Assembly (NCBI RefSeq): GCF_000317635.1
Contig: NC_019779.1
Location: forward strand, 558,001-622,000
DNA: 64,000 nt
Direction: 5' to 3'
Origin: Halothece sp. PCC 7418
GTDB lineage: Bacteria; Cyanobacteriota; Cyanobacteriia; Cyanobacteriales; Rubidibacteraceae
Of the stretch, positions 45,340 through 53,391 are shown in pieces. The notes below the pieces were generated by a model. The model did no database searches. It was not told the DNA's origin and saw only the letters and a list, made by a program, of their open reading frames with translations. The translations under genes were made by a program, and so were the position numbers. Within the stretch, counting starts at the first letter, position 1; every line of letters begins with the position of its first letter.

Positions 45340-46312
45340 AACGCTCACTTAACGCTGCTAACACTACTTCATGAAGAGAACCATTGCTGACCACAATTCC
45401 GCGATTCTGGAACAGTTTTGTCCCCACGGAAAAGTCTAGAGGTTTGCCATACATATCGCTAGTGCGTCCCCCTGCTTCTTCAACAACGATCGCGCCTGCT
45501 GCATGATCCCAAATATTTTCACGGTAATCTGGTTTTTTCGGGGAAGGAAGCCGTAAATAAAGGGCAGCAGACCCAGAGGCAACTGCGCCGTATTTGGCTT
45601 GGCTATCAATGCGGAGAGAAGGGCTGGTAATCCCTGCCTTTTGCGCGATCGCGTTTTGTTGACTTTGATCGCCGTGGGCTGCTTCGACACTTTCCACAAA
45701 GCGCAAATGTTCTGTATCATCAGGAGAAGTCACCTTGATCGTATTCCAGTTGTCTTCACTCAACGGACGGACGCGAGTGCCTTCTCCCCGCACGGCAACA
45801 AACAATAATCCTGTTTGATTCAACGGTGGGGCAAGATCAAGGGCAAGGGCGGGACAGGCGAGAATGCCCACTTTCACTTCTCCCCCTTCTAAAAGGGCAA
45901 GCGCGATCGCGTACTGATCCCCTCGGAGAAAGCCTTTTGTCCCATCAATGGGGTCTAATGTCCAAAACCGTTCTGCGGGTTCGCCATTCCCGTGATCAAT
46001 CCACTGCGCCACATCATCCGTGCTGGTCTTCGGAACTTCTTGCTTGACATATTCTGTAACTTGTGCTAACTGCTCTGACATTTCTGGAGAGCGCAGGGCT
46101 GTTGCATCTTCTTCTCCCACCACAGGGTCACTGGGGAAGGCTTCAGCTAAAGCACGACAAATAACAGCTTGTGAGCCAAAATCAGCGATTGTAACAGGAG
46201 AGCGGTCTTCTTTTTCGATCCGATCTGGCATATTTTCCCGCACCGCTTGGCATAACTTAGCAGCACTTAACGCTGCTTCAATTCCCACTGACACTTCTTT
46301 TTCGTATGCCAT
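45338..46312 (-). CDS. 3'(2'),5'-bisphosphate nucleotidase (CysQ/Hal2-like)
   Basis: About 324 residues from ATG 46312, preceded by GAGGAGAG. A longer frame begins at 46396 but adds an unrelated Arg-rich stretch. Inositol-monophosphatase superfamily motifs: VVGEEDA, WTLDPIDGTKGFLRGDQYAIAL (metal site) and WDHAAGAIVVEEAGG. It removes 3'-phosphate from PAP/PAPS, protecting sulfur assimilation and RNA turnover. The yeast relative Hal2 is a sodium-sensitive target linked to salt tolerance. The length is nearer Hal2/SAL1 than bacterial CysQ. Confidence 0.88.
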   Translation of the reverse strand: MAYEKEVSVGIEAALSAAKLCQAVRENMPDRIEKEDRSPVTIADFGSQAVICRALAEAFPSDPVVGEEDATALRSPEMSEQLAQVTEYVKQEVPKTSTDDVAQWIDHGNGEPAERFWTLDPIDGTKGFLRGDQYAIALALLEGGEVKVGILACPALALDLAPPLNQTGLLFVAVRGEGTRVRPLSEDNWNTIKVTSPDDTEHLRFVESVEAAHGDQSQQNAIAQKAGITSPSLRIDSQAKYGAVASGSAALYLRLPSPKKPDYRENIWDHAAGAIVVEEAGGRTSDMYGKPLDFSVGTKLFQNRGIVVSNGSLHEVVLAALSER

Positions 46313-46398
46313 TGCTCTCCTCTTTTTTGCTGAAATACAATCACGTCTTAATCGCGCTCTCCCAAAAATACCATAGAACGGGCAGATCCTAAACAAAC

Positions 46399-47199
46399 CT
46401 ATTGGAACAGACTGGGATTCAAGCGACGGGGGGAACTTTGAGATTGAAGTTCTTCTCCAGTCCCGCCATCTGCTGGATCTAAGAAGGGACGGAGATTAAT
46501 ATTTTCATCGGTTTGACTCTGATTTCCGTTTAATAAATCTCTCAAACTGGAGTTATTGGTAAAGGTCGTTACCCCTCGGGTGGCGAGTCCTTGGTTAGCA
46601 TCAGCGAGATTATCGAACACGCGATCGCGCGTTGCAATGGGGTCTTGTCCTCGGGGAACAGTAAACACAATCCGACAACTGGGATCAGCCTGAGTGGTAA
46701 CACAAACCACATTTTCATTATTCATCATGCTAGTTTGTAGTTCTAACAATCCATCTGGACGATAGAGTTCTAACCGTTGACTAATTTCACGACAGCGTCT
46801 TTCTGCTGACCAGTTTCCTCCCATTTGCTGCGGAATTGCCCAAGGATAGCTTTCATTGGGCTGACTTTGGGGATTATACATCACTGTATATTGACCCTGA
46901 TTATATTCGCAACTAAAGCGCTGATCGCTGGATGTGGGGGAAGGAGAAGAAGGGCTATTGACCACCACGTCTTCTTCTGGGGAAGGAGAAGAAGGACTAT
47001 CGATGGGAATCGTATCAACAATCACTTCTGGAATATTTTCGGGGGCTTGACTCAAAATCGGAGGAAATGAGGCTTGATTTTCAGGAAAGTTACTATTAAG
47101 AAAAAGTGAGGATAAAGGCTTTGCCTGAACAGGAACATTAACACTACTTAAGGCAACAGCTAACGCAGATAAACTAAGGGTGAGAGAGCGTAACATCAT
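46399..47199 (-). CDS. COP23-domain secreted protein
   Basis: 266 residues. Signal peptide (LRSLTLSLSALAVALSSVNVPVQA), then a low-complexity Pro/Ser linker with two near-copies of SPSSPSP separated by EEDVVVN (about 65-90). The COP23 domain (about 95-210) follows: RFSCEYNQGQYTVMYNP, RRCREISQRLELY and CVTTQADPSCRIVFTVPRG, with paired cysteines. COP23 was described as a circadian-oscillating membrane protein in Synechococcus/Cyanothece; its function is not settled. Downstream of lepB with 180 bp between. Confidence 0.83.
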   Translation of the reverse strand: MMLRSLTLSLSALAVALSSVNVPVQAKPLSSLFLNSNFPENQASFPPILSQAPENIPEVIVDTIPIDSPSSPSPEEDVVVNSPSSPSPTSSDQRFSCEYNQGQYTVMYNPQSQPNESYPWAIPQQMGGNWSAERRCREISQRLELYRPDGLLELQTSMMNNENVVCVTTQADPSCRIVFTVPRGQDPIATRDRVFDNLADANQGLATRGVTTFTNNSSLRDLLNGNQSQTDENINLRPFLDPADGGTGEELQSQSSPRRLNPSLFQ

Positions 47200-47225
47200 T
47201 GTATTTTTCCTTGTCAGATCAAATG

Positions 47226-47277
47226 GGTCGCAGATTACACCTTCCTAAACAGAAGGAGCCTGCTGCGACCGTTGGTC
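47226..47277. repeat. Structured intergenic repeat, copy C
   Basis: Outer stem GGTCGCAG/CTGCGACC (47226-47233, 47263-47270), inner hairpin CCTTC/GAAGG (47240-47244, 47252-47256), then GACC-GTT-GGTC (47267-47277). The 3' GACC can pair with either the 5' GGTC or the 3' GGTC, so two mutually exclusive folds are possible. Located between lepB and the COP23 gene. Confidence 0.75.
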
Positions 47278-47379
47278 AAGGTTGCTTTGTCCCTAAACTG
47301 ATTAAGCAACACTCTACATCTTATGTCGTGTTTGAAGTTCTTTAGTTCCCAACAGTGACCCAAGGACACATAACAAAAA

Positions 47380-47931
47380 TCAATTATTATTGATAATGCC
47401 AATACGGTCAGGGGGCCAAAAGCGAAAGACAGCGCGACCAATCACTTTCTTTTCCGGTAAAAAGCCCCAAACGTGAGAGTCATTACTGTTATTTCTATTA
47501 TCCCCTAAAACAAACAGTTTATTGTCAGGAACGGTAAGGGGAGAAATTTGATAATTGGGCGGTTCTTTAATATAAGATTCACGAATTGGGTCACCATTAA
47601 GATAAACCTTGCCATTACGGACAGCAATGGTATCTTCTGCATCAGCAATCACTCTTTTAATAAAGGCTTGATCCGAATCGTAGCCAAAATTTTGTAATAA
47701 TTCGGGTGGGTTAAAGACTACAATATCTCGAAAATTGGGGGAAGAAAAATAATAAGAAACTTTTTCCACAACAATGCGATCCCCAACTTCTAAAGTGGGA
47801 AACATCGAGTCTGAGGGAATATAACGGGGTTCAGCAATAAAAACTCGGATTAAAAATGCAACAATTAGCGCGATCGCGATCGCCTTTAAATTTTCCCAAA
47901 CTTGTTGCCAAATTGATTCAGATTTTTCCAC
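47380..47931 (-). CDS. lepB: Signal peptidase I
   Basis: 183 residues. One N-terminal transmembrane helix (about 12-28), catalytic Ser in PSDSMFPTL (about 41) and general-base Lys in AFIKRVIADAED (about 92), plus the conserved GDNRNNSNDSHVWGFLP. It removes signal peptides from secreted and thylakoid proteins. It lies 11 bp downstream of the dihydroorotase-like gene and may be cotranscribed with it. Confidence 0.95.
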   Translation of the reverse strand: MEKSESIWQQVWENLKAIAIALIVAFLIRVFIAEPRYIPSDSMFPTLEVGDRIVVEKVSYYFSSPNFRDIVVFNPPELLQNFGYDSDQAFIKRVIADAEDTIAVRNGKVYLNGDPIRESYIKEPPNYQISPLTVPDNKLFVLGDNRNNSNDSHVWGFLPEKKVIGRAVFRFWPPDRIGIINNN

Positions 47932-47942
47932 TATAATTTTAG

Positions 47943-49265
47943 TTACTTTGCGTCATTCAAAAAAGTTGCAACCACTTGACCCGTCAGTTGTTTGCCAAGC
48001 CAAGGGGTATTCGTACTCAGAGATTTTAAATTACTTTTGTTAACTGTCCAAGTTTTTTTCGGATCAAATAAAATGGCGTTTGTCGGTTCTCCCACCGCAC
48101 AGCGCCAGGGGGGCTGTTTGAGACAAGCTCTCGGAGCAACACTCAACGCCTGCCACAATTCTAGTGCTGTCCATTCTTTGGTTTCAACAAAGTTTTGCCA
48201 CAATAGCGGTAGTGCCAATTCTAAACCGATCGCGCCAGGTGGGGCTTCGGCAAAAGCAACAGTTTTTTCTTCGTAGGTGTAAGGAGTATGATCCACCGCA
48301 ATCGCATCAATCACCCCTGCTTTCACGCCATCAATCAAAGCCATTTGATCCGCGCGATCGCCGAGAGGAGGACAGAGATTCAGATTCGGATCATAACTGG
48401 TAACCGCAGCCGTATTTAAAAGTAAGTGCATCCAAGTCGTGCTAGCGGTGATCGGAAACCCTCTCGCTTTTGCTGCTGCAATTAATTCCACACTGCGGGC
48501 GGTGGAGATCCGCATCAGATGCACAGGAGTTTCTGTTGCTGCGACTAATTCTAAAACCGCAGCGATCGCGCTGGTTTCCGAGACAGCAGGATCACCAGGT
48601 AAACCCGTTTGCATCGAAAGTTCTCCCTCGCGCATCACCCCATCATCACTGAGAGCGCGATCGCGCACCGATAACGCCACGGGGGTTCCCAAGGGTTGCA
48701 CATATTCCAACCCCCGCCGTAATAAGCCTAAATGACACAAAGAAACGGTATCACTAAAACCAACAATTCCCGCCTCTGCTAACTCAGTTAACTCTGTCAT
48801 TTGTGTCCCCTCACCCCCCAGGGTTAAACTTCCCCAGAGGGCAAAATTAGGCGCATCAGGAGGGGTTTCGCGCTGCAACCATTGGAGATGACCTGGACGA
48901 TCTAAAGTGGGCTGTGTATCGGGTAGAATCCCCACCTGTGCAAACCCACCAGCGAGGGCTGCTTTAGCCAGAGAAGCCAGCGTTTCTCGATCTTCATTCC
49001 CTGGTTCACCACTATGACTATAAAGATCCACTAACCCAGGTGCTAAGATTAAGCCATCTGCTTCTCTCACTTGGGTTGATGACGGATAATCGGTCATTTC
49101 AGGCGCAACCTCTCGAATTTGATTATCCTCAATCAAGACATCAGCCACTTGTTCTGTATCTGAAGCTGGATCGAGGAGACGCACCTGTTGTAACAGTTGT
49201 ATTAACGCTGAATTTTGATCTCCGCTGTCCATATCTTTCGTTGTAATACCCGTATGATTTGGCAT
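47943..49265 (-). CDS. pyrC: Dihydroorotase-like protein with altered metal site
   Basis: 440 residues of the amidohydrolase family in the dihydroorotase branch. The motif normally reading DLHVHLREPG is here DLYSHSGEPG: the first metal His is Tyr and the substrate Arg is Gly. PNT has become PDT, and the usual HVST and TPHHL ligand motifs read RIST and TWMHL, while DHTPYTYEEK is retained. By these residues it is probably not a normal dihydroorotase; cyanobacterial homologs share this pattern as I recall them. It may be a structural partner of aspartate transcarbamoylase, like PyrX-type proteins. ATG 49232 is an alternative start. It overlaps the 61-residue gene at its 5' end. Confidence 0.75.
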   Translation of the reverse strand: MPNHTGITTKDMDSGDQNSALIQLLQQVRLLDPASDTEQVADVLIEDNQIREVAPEMTDYPSSTQVREADGLILAPGLVDLYSHSGEPGNEDRETLASLAKAALAGGFAQVGILPDTQPTLDRPGHLQWLQRETPPDAPNFALWGSLTLGGEGTQMTELTELAEAGIVGFSDTVSLCHLGLLRRGLEYVQPLGTPVALSVRDRALSDDGVMREGELSMQTGLPGDPAVSETSAIAAVLELVAATETPVHLMRISTARSVELIAAAKARGFPITASTTWMHLLLNTAAVTSYDPNLNLCPPLGDRADQMALIDGVKAGVIDAIAVDHTPYTYEEKTVAFAEAPPGAIGLELALPLLWQNFVETKEWTALELWQALSVAPRACLKQPPWRCAVGEPTNAILFDPKKTWTVNKSNLKSLSTNTPWLGKQLTGQVVATFLNDAK

Positions 49266-49387
49266 TCTTCCCGTGTAATATGTTTTTTACCGTGAATCGC
49301 CTCCATAATTTCATCTCGTTCACGGCGAGAGAGTTCTCCATCCGCGATCGCCCGTTCTACCATAGCGCGTAATTGAGAAATTTCCAT
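49202..49387 (-). CDS. Small helical protein, unknown (61 residues)
   Basis: 61 residues reading ISQLRAMVERAIADGELSRRE, then RDEIMEAIHGKKHITREECQI. Two-helix acidic/basic pattern with DG-L-REE spacing like short TerB-type or EF-like cyanobacterial proteins. ATG 49387 is clear. It overlaps the start of the dihydroorotase-like gene by 64 bp, which suggests coupled translation or that the larger gene starts later. I recall similar short conserved cyanobacterial proteins; function unknown. Confidence 0.6.
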   Translation of the reverse strand: MEISQLRAMVERAIADGELSRRERDEIMEAIHGKKHITREECQIIRVLQRKIWTAEIKIQR

Positions 49388-49595
49388 CCCTTGACCTCGA
49401 TTATTCTGCTAAAAGAAAGTTTCTTACCTTACCAAATATACTGATAGTTTCCGTTTCTTTGCCATTAAAATCTTACATCAAAACAATGCAATTATAAAAT
49501 TTATTACCCCAAAATGTTTAATTCAATACCTATTACCAGTTTGGTTTTATCTAGGATCGGCTATTAATAATCACCACCAATCCTCTCAACTTCTG

Positions 49596-49793
49596 ATGAC
49601 ATCAATTCAAACCACAGATTTCCAACGTAACGACTTGGATCAAAATCCTCCTATTGATCATGACTCTCCACAAGATTTAACGAAGCAACAAGATACCCAA
49701 GAAGCAAATCATCAATTGCAAATCGATATCGCTATCATCAAGTTTGTTATTGGTGCAGTTATTTTTGATACAGTTTTCTTTTTAATCTTCTAA
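49596..49793 (+). CDS. Small membrane-anchored protein, unknown
   Basis: 65 residues: a polar, Gln/Asp-rich N-terminal half and a C-terminal hydrophobic helix (IAIIKFVIGAVIFDTVFFLIF, shown only in part: VIGAVIFDTVFFL). The layout resembles a C-tail-anchored protein. There is no strong ribosome site. It precedes the NtcA-type promoter of cynS by about 60 bp. The frame could be spurious; moderate confidence only. Confidence 0.4.
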   Translation: MTSIQTTDFQRNDLDQNPPIDHDSPQDLTKQQDTQEANHQLQIDIAIIKFVIGAVIFDTVFFLIF

Positions 49794-49856
49794 TTTCAGG
49801 AAAATGTAACTATTTAGAGATTCCCATGCAATCCCAGCATACAAATGTGTATTTTT

Positions 49857-49898
49857 GTAACGAATCTAACAAAAATATAAAATTTTTATCTGTAAATT
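49857..49898 (+). promoter_or_regulatory. NtcA-activated-type promoter of cynS
   Basis: GTAACGAATCTAAC (49857-49870) fits the NtcA box GTA-N8-TAC with one deviation (A for the first T of TAC). After exactly 22 bp comes TAAATT (49893-49898), a TAN3T -10 element. This is the classical NtcA-activated arrangement, with the box in place of a -35. The expected transcript start is about 50 bp before the cynS ATG. Confidence 0.75.
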
Positions 49899-49956
49899 AG
49901 TGGAAATTCAAGGGTTAATTATAGAGATTAATTGAAAAGAGAAGAGGGTTTTACAG

Positions 49957-50403
49957 ATGAAAGAATTTCCAGACATTACCAGCAAACTTTTGACAGCTAA
50001 AAAAGAAAAAGGAATGAGTTTTGCTGACATTGGAAAAGCAGTCGGACGAGATGAAGTTTGGATTGCTTCTGTTATTTATCGTCAAGCGAGTGCTGATAGT
50101 GAGGAAGCGAATAAAATTCTTTCTACTCTTGGTTTAGGAACTGAATTAGCAGACCATTTAACTGAACCGCCATTAAAAGGATCTTTAGAGCCTCAAATTC
50201 CAACTGATCCCTTAATCTATCGCTTGTATGAAATCATGCAAGTTTATGGAATGCCCGTCAAAAGCGTTGTTCATGAAAAGTTTGGTGATGGGATTATGAG
50301 TGCAATTGATTTCACGTTCAAGGTAGAAAAAGTAGAAGATCCCAAGGGCGATCGCGTAAAAATGATTATGGAAGGCAAGTTTTTACCTTATAAAAAGTGG
50401 TAA
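49957..50403 (+). CDS. cynS: Cyanate hydratase (cyanase)
   Basis: 148 residues, normal length. The N-terminal helix-turn-helix-like domain ([23 protein letters not shown]) and C-terminal catalytic domain are both present. The active-site Arg and Glu are in [12 protein letters not shown] (about 87-98), and the Ser is in [10 protein letters not shown] (about 110-118). It converts cyanate and bicarbonate to ammonia and CO2. It is followed 60 bp later by the FNT channel gene and stands behind an NtcA-type promoter, as expected for a nitrogen-controlled gene. Confidence 0.96.
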   Translation: MKEFPDITSKLLTAKKEKGMSFADIGKAVGRDEVWIASVIYRQASADSEEANKILSTLGLGTELADHLTEPPLKGSLEPQIPTDPLIYRLYEIMQVYGMPVKSVVHEKFGDGIMSAIDFTFKVEKVEDPKGDRVKMIMEGKFLPYKKW

Positions 50404-50463
50404 ATTACACAACCATTTAATTCAGATTCAGTTCAGAAAAATGAAAATCAGGAGGATTTTTAA

Positions 50464-51303
50464 ATGGATTACACGATACCTCGCGAAGTCATTAAAAAGA
50501 TGGCACAAGCAGGGGACATAAAAGCTAGACTTTCCGTCAAGGATATGTTAATTCGTGGCTTTTATTCTGGATTATTATTAGGAATTGCAACTACTTTAGC
50601 GATGACAATCGCCGTTCAATCTGGGATTCCATTCGTAGCTGCTGTTATTTTTCCTTGGGGTTTTGTTCTTATTGTCCTTTTTGGAATGGAACTAGTTACT
50701 GGAAATTTTGCGTTAATGGCGACGGCTAAACTATCAGGACTAACCCGATGGGGATTGATTGTTAAAAATTGGCTTTGGGTTTACCTTGGTAATTTTTTAG
50801 GGTGTTTGGTTGCAGCCTTAGCAATTAGTTTTTCCCTAACCAACGCTTTTACAATCGAGCCCAATGAGGTAGCTCAGAAAATTATGTCAATTGCAGAAAC
50901 CAGAACCATTGGTGTTAGTGAAATGGGAGCGAATGGTTTCTTGCTGATGATTGTACGAGGAATTATCTGTAATATATTAGTTTGCTTCGGAGTCATGCTG
51001 GGAATTGTTAGTCAATCTGTTCCTGGTAAAGTCCTCACTTGTTGGTGGCCAATTATGACATTTGTTGCACTAGGTATGGAACACATTGTTGTTAATATGT
51101 TCTTTCTTTTGACAGGATTCACCCTCGGTTCTCCCATTTCAGGAACAGAGATGGTCTTGTGGAATTTTTTACCAGTAACCATTGGTAATTTAATTGGTGG
51201 AGGGTTGTTTGTTGGCTGCCTATTTTATGCAACTTATAGTGAGACTCCCCAGCCCAAAGTTTCCTCTATTCACGCACCAGAACCAGAAGCAGTAGAAAAG
51301 TAA
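50464..51303 (+). CDS. Formate/nitrite transporter (FNT) family channel
   Basis: 279 residues with six transmembrane helices of the FNT family: GFYSGLLLGIATTLAMTIAV (helix 1), GMELVTGNFALMA (pore loop), WLWVYLGNFLGCLVAAL, RGIICNILVCFGVMLG, GMEHIVVNMFF (pore His) and FLPVTIGNLIGGGLFVG. It conducts small monovalent anions such as nitrite or formate. The context, between cynS and nirA, favours nitrite uptake, but formate made by PflB is also possible. AGGAGG precedes the start by seven bases. It probably shares a transcript with cynS. Confidence 0.92.
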   Translation: MDYTIPREVIKKMAQAGDIKARLSVKDMLIRGFYSGLLLGIATTLAMTIAVQSGIPFVAAVIFPWGFVLIVLFGMELVTGNFALMATAKLSGLTRWGLIVKNWLWVYLGNFLGCLVAALAISFSLTNAFTIEPNEVAQKIMSIAETRTIGVSEMGANGFLLMIVRGIICNILVCFGVMLGIVSQSVPGKVLTCWWPIMTFVALGMEHIVVNMFFLLTGFTLGSPISGTEMVLWNFLPVTIGNLIGGGLFVGCLFYATYSETPQPKVSSIHAPEPEAVEK

Positions 51304-51450
51304 TATTTCCCTTTGAAATCATGAGTGGAAGTTGAGGGCAGGGCTGTTTCATTCTATTTTTTGTTTGTTCGGTGATGTGATACCACTTTTAACCAAGAAA
51401 GACTACATTGTCGGGTTTGCCTTGCCCACCCGACCACTTCAGGTTGTTTC

Positions 51451-51494
51451 GGGAGATGGGGAGAAACAGTAATCCCTCAATTCAAACTTGATGA
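51451..51494. repeat. 44-bp direct repeat upstream of nirA (copy 1)
   Basis: Begins GGGAGATGGGGAGAAACAG and ends AAACTTGATGA. An identical 44-bp copy is at 53265-53308 downstream of nirA in the same orientation; GTGGAAGTTGAGGG also recurs before each copy (51327 and 53236). It lies in the 373-bp gap between the FNT gene and nirA. That gap also holds a GTCGGGTTTGCC-type palindrome near 51409 and the NtcA box. Confidence 0.9.
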
Positions 51495-51572
51495 CCGATT
51501 TCTGCGATCCGAGACTAATCTTGCAGTTTCAACATTATTAAGATGTAATAAGCGCATCAAAAACAGTAATTC

Positions 51573-51614
51573 GTATATTATGATACAGTTACCTGCTATG
51601 ATTTCCCTTTCAAT
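51573..51614 (+). promoter_or_regulatory. NtcA box and putative -10 of nirA
   Basis: GTATATTATGATAC (51573-51586) is a perfect GTA-N8-TAC NtcA box. At the canonical 22-bp distance lies TTCAAT (51609-51614), a one-mismatch TAN3T. A better-looking TATGAT (51597-51602) is only 10 bp away and does not fit class II activation. The predicted transcript would start about 55-60 bp before the nirA ATG. Confidence 0.75.
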
Positions 51615-51676
51615 AAGTCTGAGAGACTGGTAATTATTATTGTTTTAGTAGAAAATCTGAGACAGACAAAATTGCA

Positions 51677-53215
51677 ATGACTAGCACATTAAAATCCGAT
51701 CAATCTAAAAATAAGTTTGAAAAATTCAAAGCAGAAAAAGACGGGCTGGCGGTTAAAGAAGAACTGGAACATTTTGCTAAAATCGGCTGGGAAGCAGTGG
51801 ATAAAACTGACCTTGAACAGCGTCTCAAATGGCTAGGAATTTTTCATCGTCCTGTTACTCCTGGCAAGTTCATGTTGCGAATGCGAACCCCCAATGGTAT
51901 TCTCAACAGCGGACAAATGCGAGTCCTTGCAGAAATTGTTCAGCGATATGGAGAGGATGGGAGTGCTGATATTACCGTTCGCCAAAATATTCAACTGCGA
52001 GGAGTGCGTTTAGAAGATATTCCTGATATTTTTTCTCGCATCCATGAAGCAGGAATGACTTCCATGCAGTCGGGAATGGATAATGTTCGTAATATTACAG
52101 GTTCACCTGTAGCGGGGTTAGATGCAGAAGAATTAATCGACACCCGAGAATTAGTGAAAAAAGTGCAAGATATGATTACTAATTCTGGGGAAGGAAACCC
52201 TGAGTTTACGAATTTACCGCGTAAGTTTAATATTGCGATTGAAGGGGGACGAGATAATTCTGTTCATGCAGAAATTAATGATATTGCGTTTGTCCCTGCT
52301 TATCGTGACGGCGAGTTAGGATTTAATGTTTTAGTGGGAGGCTTTTTCTCTTCTAAACGGTGTGAATCTGCAATTCCTTTAAATGTTTGGATTCCGCCAA
52401 CAGAAAATTTTGTTGTTGGTATTTCCCGAGCGATTTTAGAAGTGTATCGCGATCGCGGTTTAAGAGCAAATCGTCAAAAGTCTCGCTTAATGTGGCTGAT
52501 TGATGAATTAGGAATCGATCCGTTTCGTCAATTAGTTGAAGAAACATTTGGTCAAACCTTATTAACTGCACCTGCTGAAGATGTGATTGACTGGGAAAAG
52601 CGCGATCATATCGGGGTTCATCCGCAAAAACAAGCTGGGAAATTTTATGTGGGATTGAATGTTCCTGTGGGACGTTTAACCGCGGATGATTTATTTGATC
52701 TCGCCCGTTTAGCAGAAGTTTATGGGGGAAATGAAATCCGACTAACTGTTGAACAAAATGTGATTCTTCCTGATCTTGCAGAGGAACATTTAGAAACCTT
52801 TTTGAGCGAACCGCTATTAGAAAAGTTTAGCATTGAACCGGCACCATTAGCGCGATCGTTAGTGTCTTGTACGGGCGCACAATTCTGTAATTTCGCTTTA
52901 GTTGAAACCAAACAACAAGCCTTAGAAATTGCTCAACAATTGGAAGCAGAATTAAATATTCCCAATGGAGTAAGAATACACTGGACAGGATGTCCTAACT
53001 CTTGTGGTCAACCGCAAGTCGCAGACATTGGTTTAATGGGAACAAAAGCTCGTAAAAATGGAGAAATGGTCGAAGCAGTAGATTTGTTTATGGGAGGGAA
53101 AGTTGGAAAAAATGCAAAATTAGGAGAACGGGTTAAAAAAGGAATTCCCTGTGAAGATTTACCGCAAGTGTTACGAGAGATTTTAGTAGATGAATTTGGA
53201 GCAACATTGAAATAG
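51677..53215 (+). CDS. nirA: Ferredoxin-nitrite reductase
   Basis: 512 residues. Two ferredoxin-like and two siroheme/[4Fe-4S] half domains are present. The first half-domain signature is near ITVRQNIQLRGV. The cluster-siroheme cysteines are in SCTGAQFCNFALVETK (about 397-404) and TGCPNSCGQPQVADIG (about 440). It reduces nitrite to ammonium with six electrons from ferredoxin. An NtcA box precedes it, as expected under nitrogen limitation. Assimilatory sulfite reductase is the main alternative, but sequence and context favour nitrite reductase. Confidence 0.95.
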   Translation: MTSTLKSDQSKNKFEKFKAEKDGLAVKEELEHFAKIGWEAVDKTDLEQRLKWLGIFHRPVTPGKFMLRMRTPNGILNSGQMRVLAEIVQRYGEDGSADITVRQNIQLRGVRLEDIPDIFSRIHEAGMTSMQSGMDNVRNITGSPVAGLDAEELIDTRELVKKVQDMITNSGEGNPEFTNLPRKFNIAIEGGRDNSVHAEINDIAFVPAYRDGELGFNVLVGGFFSSKRCESAIPLNVWIPPTENFVVGISRAILEVYRDRGLRANRQKSRLMWLIDELGIDPFRQLVEETFGQTLLTAPAEDVIDWEKRDHIGVHPQKQAGKFYVGLNVPVGRLTADDLFDLARLAEVYGGNEIRLTVEQNVILPDLAEEHLETFLSEPLLEKFSIEPAPLARSLVSCTGAQFCNFALVETKQQALEIAQQLEAELNIPNGVRIHWTGCPNSCGQPQVADIGLMGTKARKNGEMVEAVDLFMGGKVGKNAKLGERVKKGIPCEDLPQVLREILVDEFGATLK

Positions 53216-53264
53216 CAATCCTACCCCCCGATTGGGTGGAAGTTGAGGGGGAGATAGGGGGAAA

Positions 53265-53308
53265 GGGAGATGGGGAGAAACAGTAATCCCTCAATTCAAA
53301 CTTGATGA
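53265..53308. repeat. 44-bp direct repeat downstream of nirA (copy 2)
   Basis: Identical to 51451-51494 and in the same orientation, located 49 bp after the nirA stop. It is followed by the CTACTAGGGGGG wording related to the hairpin at 24302-24336. Confidence 0.9.
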
Positions 53309-53391
53309 GCTACTAGGGGGGATTAATTTACAATTGATTTGGGATTGCTATATCGCGCCTCCCTCTCCGAAGTAGGGCGGGGTAGTTTACC

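Noticed and set aside
51597-51602. TATGAT as the nirA -10 element
   Set aside because: It looks better than TTCAAT but lies only 10 bp from the NtcA box, whereas class II NtcA promoters have about 22 bp.
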